A stretch of DNA of 10,335 nt from an uncultured Chloroflexota bacterium (lineage in GTDB: Bacteria > Chloroflexota > Anaerolineae > Caldilineales > Caldilineaceae): assembly GCA_903879975.1 (NCBI GenBank), contig CAIRNL010000690.1, forward strand, positions 1-10,335, read 5' to 3'. Of this stretch, positions 7,437 through 10,335 are shown piece after piece. Numbering within the stretch: position 1 is the stretch's first letter; each line of letters opens with the position of its first letter. The translations under genes and the position numbers were made by a program. The notes under the pieces were generated by a model. The model was not told the origin of the DNA. It made no database searches and saw only the letters and a list, made by a program, of their open reading frames with translations.

Positions 7437-8473
7437 ACGCCGCAGCGTTGGACATTGAACAGCCGGGCGCGCTGGTCGCCTACCTGCAGGCACGGCGGCT
7501 CATTGCGCCGGCTGAGCAGCCGGAGGTGCGGGTGCTTGCTGGCGGCGTCTCCAATCGCACGGTCTTGGTCGCGCGACCCAGCGGCGAAGCCTGGGTGGCC
7601 AAACAGGCCCTGCCCAAGTTGCGGGTTCAGGTGGAGTGGCTCTGCAGCATGGAACGGATTCAGCGGGAGGCCGAAGGGCTGCGCTGGCTCAACCGGCTGC
7701 TGCCGGCAGGTGCAATCCCGGGCATTGTCCACGAGGATCACGAAGCACACCTGCTCATCATGCAGGCCGTCCCCCAGCCACACCGAAACTGGAAGCAGAT
7801 GCTGATGGCAGGCGACGTACAAACCGAGCATGTCGCCCAGTTCGGCACGCTACTCGGTATGCTTCACAGCCGGGCCTATCGCCAGCGCGAGGCAGTTGCC
7901 GAAGTCTTCGCCGACACCACCTACTTTGTTGCGCTGCGGCTGGAGCCCTACTACCGGTACACGGCAACACAGGTACCGGAGGCAGCCGCATTCTACGCGG
8001 CGCTGATCGACAGCACCTGTGCCCGGCAACTGACTTTGGTCCACGGCGATTACAGTCCGAAGAACGTCCTGGTTCACGGCGATCGTCTGGTTCTGCTCGA
8101 CCACGAGGTGATCCATTTCGGCGATCCCGCCTTCGACCTCGGCTTTGCGATGACGCACCTGCTCAGCAAAGCGCACCACCTGCCGGTGCATCGCGCCCGG
8201 TTCGTCGATGCCGCCCAGCTATACTGGACTCGTTACCTGGCTGCGCTGGATGATCTGCCGTGGCTGGCAGAACTGGAGGCGCAGGCGATATGCAATACGC
8301 TGGGCTGCCTGCTGGCTCGTGTAGCCGGGCGCTCACCGCTCGAGTACCTTGATGCCGGCGCACGTGCGCGCCAGCGCACGGCGACCGTCGAACTCATGGC
8401 GTCGCCGCCGGCCACCATGGCTGCGCTGGTCCAGAGCTTTGTGAAAGGCATTGGCAGCGATGCCGTCAATTGA
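7433..8473 (+). CDS. Phosphotransferase of the aminoglycoside phosphotransferase (APH) fold, probable metabolite kinase
   Basis: This 346-aa ATP-dependent small-molecule kinase has its ATG in an ATGA overlap with the stop of the preceding SDR gene, so translation is probably coupled. N-lobe features are the glycine turn 'LAGGVSNRTVLV' (35-46) and the ATP-binding Lys57 in 'WVAKQA'. The catalytic loop is 'VHGDYSPKNVLV', with catalytic Asp206 and metal ligand Asn211. The second metal ligand is Asp223 in 'LVLLDHE', followed by 'FGDPAFDLGFA' (229-238). This set is intact, so an active enzyme is expected. APH-fold kinases act on alcohol groups of antibiotics, choline, methylthioribose, homoserine and other metabolites. 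The catabolic operon argues against antibiotic resistance and for phosphorylation of a pathway intermediate. Its last 14 nt overlap the enolase paralogue, suggesting consecutive steps. Confidence 0.88.
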   Translation: MNAAALDIEQPGALVAYLQARRLIAPAEQPEVRVLAGGVSNRTVLVARPSGEAWVAKQALPKLRVQVEWLCSMERIQREAEGLRWLNRLLPAGAIPGIVHEDHEAHLLIMQAVPQPHRNWKQMLMAGDVQTEHVAQFGTLLGMLHSRAYRQREAVAEVFADTTYFVALRLEPYYRYTATQVPEAAAFYAALIDSTCARQLTLVHGDYSPKNVLVHGDRLVLLDHEVIHFGDPAFDLGFAMTHLLSKAHHLPVHRARFVDAAQLYWTRYLAALDDLPWLAELEAQAICNTLGCLLARVAGRSPLEYLDAGARARQRTATVELMASPPATMAALVQSFVKGIGSDAVN

Positions 8474-9725
8474 GGAACTCTACGCGCTCGAAATCCTGGA
8501 CAGTCGCGGGCGTCCGACGGTTCAGGCCACCTGCACGCTTGGCAGCGGCGCATGTGGCACTGCGTCAGTTCCCTCGGGATCCTCGACCGGCCGCGCCGAA
8601 GCCTGGGAACTGCGCGACGGCGACCCCAGCCGGTATGGCGGGCTCGGCTGCCGCACTGCCGTGACAAACATCAACGGCGAGATCCGCCGCGCGTTATCGG
8701 GCCGGGAGATAGCGTGCCAAGCCGAACTCGACCGACAGCTCTGCGAGCTGGACGGCACATCCACCAAGGCGCGGTTGGGCGCCAATGCCATCCTGGCCGT
8801 TTCCATTGCCTTCGCCCGTGCCGTTGCGCAGGCGCAGGCGCAGCCGCTCTTTGGCTATTTTGCCGGCCTATTGGGCGCCACGCCACGGCTGCCCCAACTC
8901 ACGGTCAACCTTTTCAGCGGCGGCAAACATGCCGGCGGGCAGGTGCCGATCCAGGATGTCCTCGTCGTGCCGAGTTCGGCCCGCTGCGTTGACGAGGCGT
9001 TGGCCATGGTCTACGCCGTCTACCAGGCGGCGACCGCGCTCTGCCTCGACAAGTACGGCATGCGCGCTCTTACCGCCGACGAAGGGGGCCTGGCGCCGCC
9101 GTTTTTGAATGCCGATGCCATGATCTGCGATGCAGTCATGGCCATTGAACGCGCCGGACTGCGGCCGGGCGAGGATATCGACCTGGCGGTAGACGTGGCT
9201 GCCAGCCACTTCTTTGCGGATGGCTGCTATTGGCTGGGCCACGAGCGGCTCGCAAGCCATGGCATGATCACGCGCATCCGCGCCTGGCTCGACCGCTACC
9301 CGATCATCAGCGTCGAGGATGGACTGGCCGAGGATGACTGGGCCGCCTGGCCTGACCTGAACACGGTGCTCCAGGGGCGCGCATTGACGCTTGGCGACGA
9401 CTTGCTGTGCACCAACCCGGCGCGCATCCAGCGCGCCGTCGAGCAGTACGCTGCCAATGCACTGCTGCTGAAGGTGAACCAGGTCGGTACGCTCACCGAA
9501 GCGGCCGAGGCTTGCCGGCTGGCACGCGCGGCGGGCTGGGCGGTCGTCGTGAGCGCCCGCAGCGGTGAGACCGAGGACAGCTGGCTCGCCGATCTGGCGA
9601 CTGGCTGGGCAGGCGACTTTATCAAAGTGGGATCGATCACCCAGTCGGAACGGCTTGCGAAGTACAACCGCCTGCTGGAAATCGAAGCGCGCCATCGCCT
9701 GCCATTCGGCGGGGATCATCACTAA
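8460..9725 (+). CDS. Enolase paralogue with altered active site
   Basis: This 421-aa relative of phosphopyruvate hydratase keeps most landmarks: 'EILDSRGRPTVQ' at the N-terminus, the mobile loop 'PSGSSTG' (38-44), His157, Glu208 in 'DEGG', metal ligands Asp245, Glu286 ('SVEDGL') and Asp313 ('GDDL'), Lys338 ('LLLKVNQVGTLTE'), phosphate-binding Arg367/Ser368 ('ARSGETED') and Lys389 ('IKVGS'). Two changes stand out against yeast enolase. Asp166 replaces Glu168 ('IQDVLVV' for 'IQEFMI'), and Ala366 replaces His373 ('VVSARSGETED' for the usual SHRSGETED). The usual 'GAPxR' or 'GSMSR' after the last Lys is 'GSITQ'. The ATG at 8460 matches the conserved start; TTG 8451 is possible. It overlaps the kinase gene by 14 nt. 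It probably retains enolase-type elimination chemistry but on another phosphorylated acid, rather than serving glycolysis; this is inference. Confidence 0.9.
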   Translation: MPSIEELYALEILDSRGRPTVQATCTLGSGACGTASVPSGSSTGRAEAWELRDGDPSRYGGLGCRTAVTNINGEIRRALSGREIACQAELDRQLCELDGTSTKARLGANAILAVSIAFARAVAQAQAQPLFGYFAGLLGATPRLPQLTVNLFSGGKHAGGQVPIQDVLVVPSSARCVDEALAMVYAVYQAATALCLDKYGMRALTADEGGLAPPFLNADAMICDAVMAIERAGLRPGEDIDLAVDVAASHFFADGCYWLGHERLASHGMITRIRAWLDRYPIISVEDGLAEDDWAAWPDLNTVLQGRALTLGDDLLCTNPARIQRAVEQYAANALLLKVNQVGTLTEAAEACRLARAAGWAVVVSARSGETEDSWLADLATGWAGDFIKVGSITQSERLAKYNRLLEIEARHRLPFGGDHH

Positions 9726-9766
9726 CTTGGTTGGGGTACTGGCCCCACATGCAAAGGACGAGAGCC

Positions 9767-10335
9767 ATGGGACGGCTTGAACAGAAACGTGCGATCATCA
9801 CCGGCGCGGCAAACGGGATCGGGCGCGGGCTTGCGCTGCGTTTCGCCCGGGAGGGGGCTATCGTAGGTGTGCTGGACATTTCGGCGAGTGCCTGCGACAA
9901 GGTGGTGGCGGAAATTCTGGCCGAAGGTGGGCAGGCTATCCGCTTGGAAGCCAATCTCAACCATCCCGACCAGGTCGACGGTGCGGTCGCCCAATTCGTT
10001 GCGCACGCGGGGACGCCCGACGTGCTGGTCAACAACGCGGCCATCATGGCCAGTGGCCCGGCGCATCTGACCAGCGCAGAGGTCTTTGACCGTGTAATCG
10101 GCGTCAACTTGCGTGGGGCCTTTCTCGCTGCAGCTGCGGTCTTGCGCTACATGATCGAAGCGCGGGCGGGCAGCATTGTCCAGATGGCCAGCGTTACCGG
10201 CATGATGGGGGCACAAGGGATGGCGGCATACTCCACGGCCAAGGGAGGGTTGCTGGCCCTGACACGGTCTATGGCCATTGACTACGCGCCCTACGGCATT
10301 CGAGTGAACAGCGTTTCGCCGGGTACGATTGACTC
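9767..10335 (+). CDS. Classical short-chain dehydrogenase/reductase, 3' partial
   Basis: The first 189 residues of an approximately 250-aa SDR are visible; the frame is open at the right edge. The ATG at 9767 follows AAGGA at 9754-9758 with 8-nt spacing. The cofactor site is 'ITGAANGIGRG' (11-21), and Asp37 in 'GVLDIS' favours NAD. 'LVNNAAIM' (87-94) and Asn114 in 'GVNLRGAF' are the structural Asn motifs. The catalytic set is Ser142 ('MASVTG'), Tyr155 and Lys159 ('YSTAK'), followed by 'RVNSVSPGTI'. It is intact as far as seen. It lies 41 nt after the enolase paralogue, in the same direction, and is probably in the same operon. A small 6-bp hairpin (9732-9737 with 9742-9747) lies in that gap. 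The family (FabG/glucose-dehydrogenase-like) is broad, so the substrate is open; a sugar or sugar-acid dehydrogenase fits the neighbours. Confidence 0.93.
   Translation, partial: MGRLEQKRAIITGAANGIGRGLALRFAREGAIVGVLDISASACDKVVAEILAEGGQAIRLEANLNHPDQVDGAVAQFVAHAGTPDVLVNNAAIMASGPAHLTSAEVFDRVIGVNLRGAFLAAAAVLRYMIEARAGSIVQMASVTGMMGAQGMAAYSTAKGGLLALTRSMAIDYAPYGIRVNSVSPGTID

Noticed and set aside
7636..8253. Open frame of 205 codons on the plus strand in another phase
   Set aside because: It overlaps the kinase gene, which has a complete APH motif set; the alternative product is low-complexity Arg/Ala/Pro-rich.
7433..8473. Aminoglycoside resistance gene
   Set aside because: The fold matches, but the tight operon with sugar-metabolism genes argues for a metabolite kinase.
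8868..9722. Open frame of 284 codons on the minus strand
   Set aside because: It is fully antisense to the enolase paralogue, whose protein is clearly conserved; the long frame reflects high GC at codon position 3.
8460..9725. Housekeeping glycolytic enolase (eno)
   Set aside because: The changed His373 and Glu168 positions and the catabolic-operon setting argue against the standard role, so no gene symbol is given.

Overview
The window looks like a piece of a chromosome from a Chloroflexota bacterium (Anaerolineae/Caldilineae-like). This is inferred from the GC-rich coding sequence, from the style of the signalling proteins at the left (a helix-turn-helix-like region, a weak HATPase and a receiver in one chain, and REC-REC tails ending in a 'GFxLGEVLQ' helix), and from a carbohydrate ABC importer gene set without its own ATPase. 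No RNA gene, IS element, phage gene or CRISPR array was seen.

Left part (1-1832): the 3' end of a rightward signalling gene carrying receiver domains converges on, and overlaps by 80 bp, a complete leftward gene for an HTH/HATPase/REC protein. The leftward gene is divergent from the large operon, so it is a positional candidate for controlling it, although nothing in the sequence proves this.

Right part (1799-10335): one rightward cluster that runs off the right edge. It starts with a plausible sigma-70-like promoter (TTGCGA-18 bp-TACAAT). It then encodes a lipoprotein sugar-binding protein, two MalF/MalG-type permeases, a mandelate-racemase-type member of the enolase superfamily, an extended SDR (epimerase/dehydratase-like), an APH-fold small-molecule kinase, a paralogue of enolase with altered active-site residues, and the first 189 residues of a classical SDR. 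The SDR, kinase and enolase genes are tightly packed (7-nt gap, 4-nt overlap, 14-nt overlap). A 21-bp stem-loop follows the binding-protein gene. A block of tandem 7-mers and 12-mers lies between the two permease genes.

Interpretation: an importer for a sugar or acid sugar is followed by enzymes that could oxidise, dehydrate, phosphorylate and again eliminate water. The most unusual gene is the enolase paralogue. It keeps the metal ligands and the catalytic Lys and Glu, but it has Ala where yeast enolase has His373 and Asp where yeast has Glu168. It is translationally linked to a kinase. A kinase-plus-enolase-paralogue step acting on a 2-phosphorylated sugar acid other than 2-phosphoglycerate is a testable hypothesis and would be the novel part of this locus. 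The true substrate cannot be read from the sequence.
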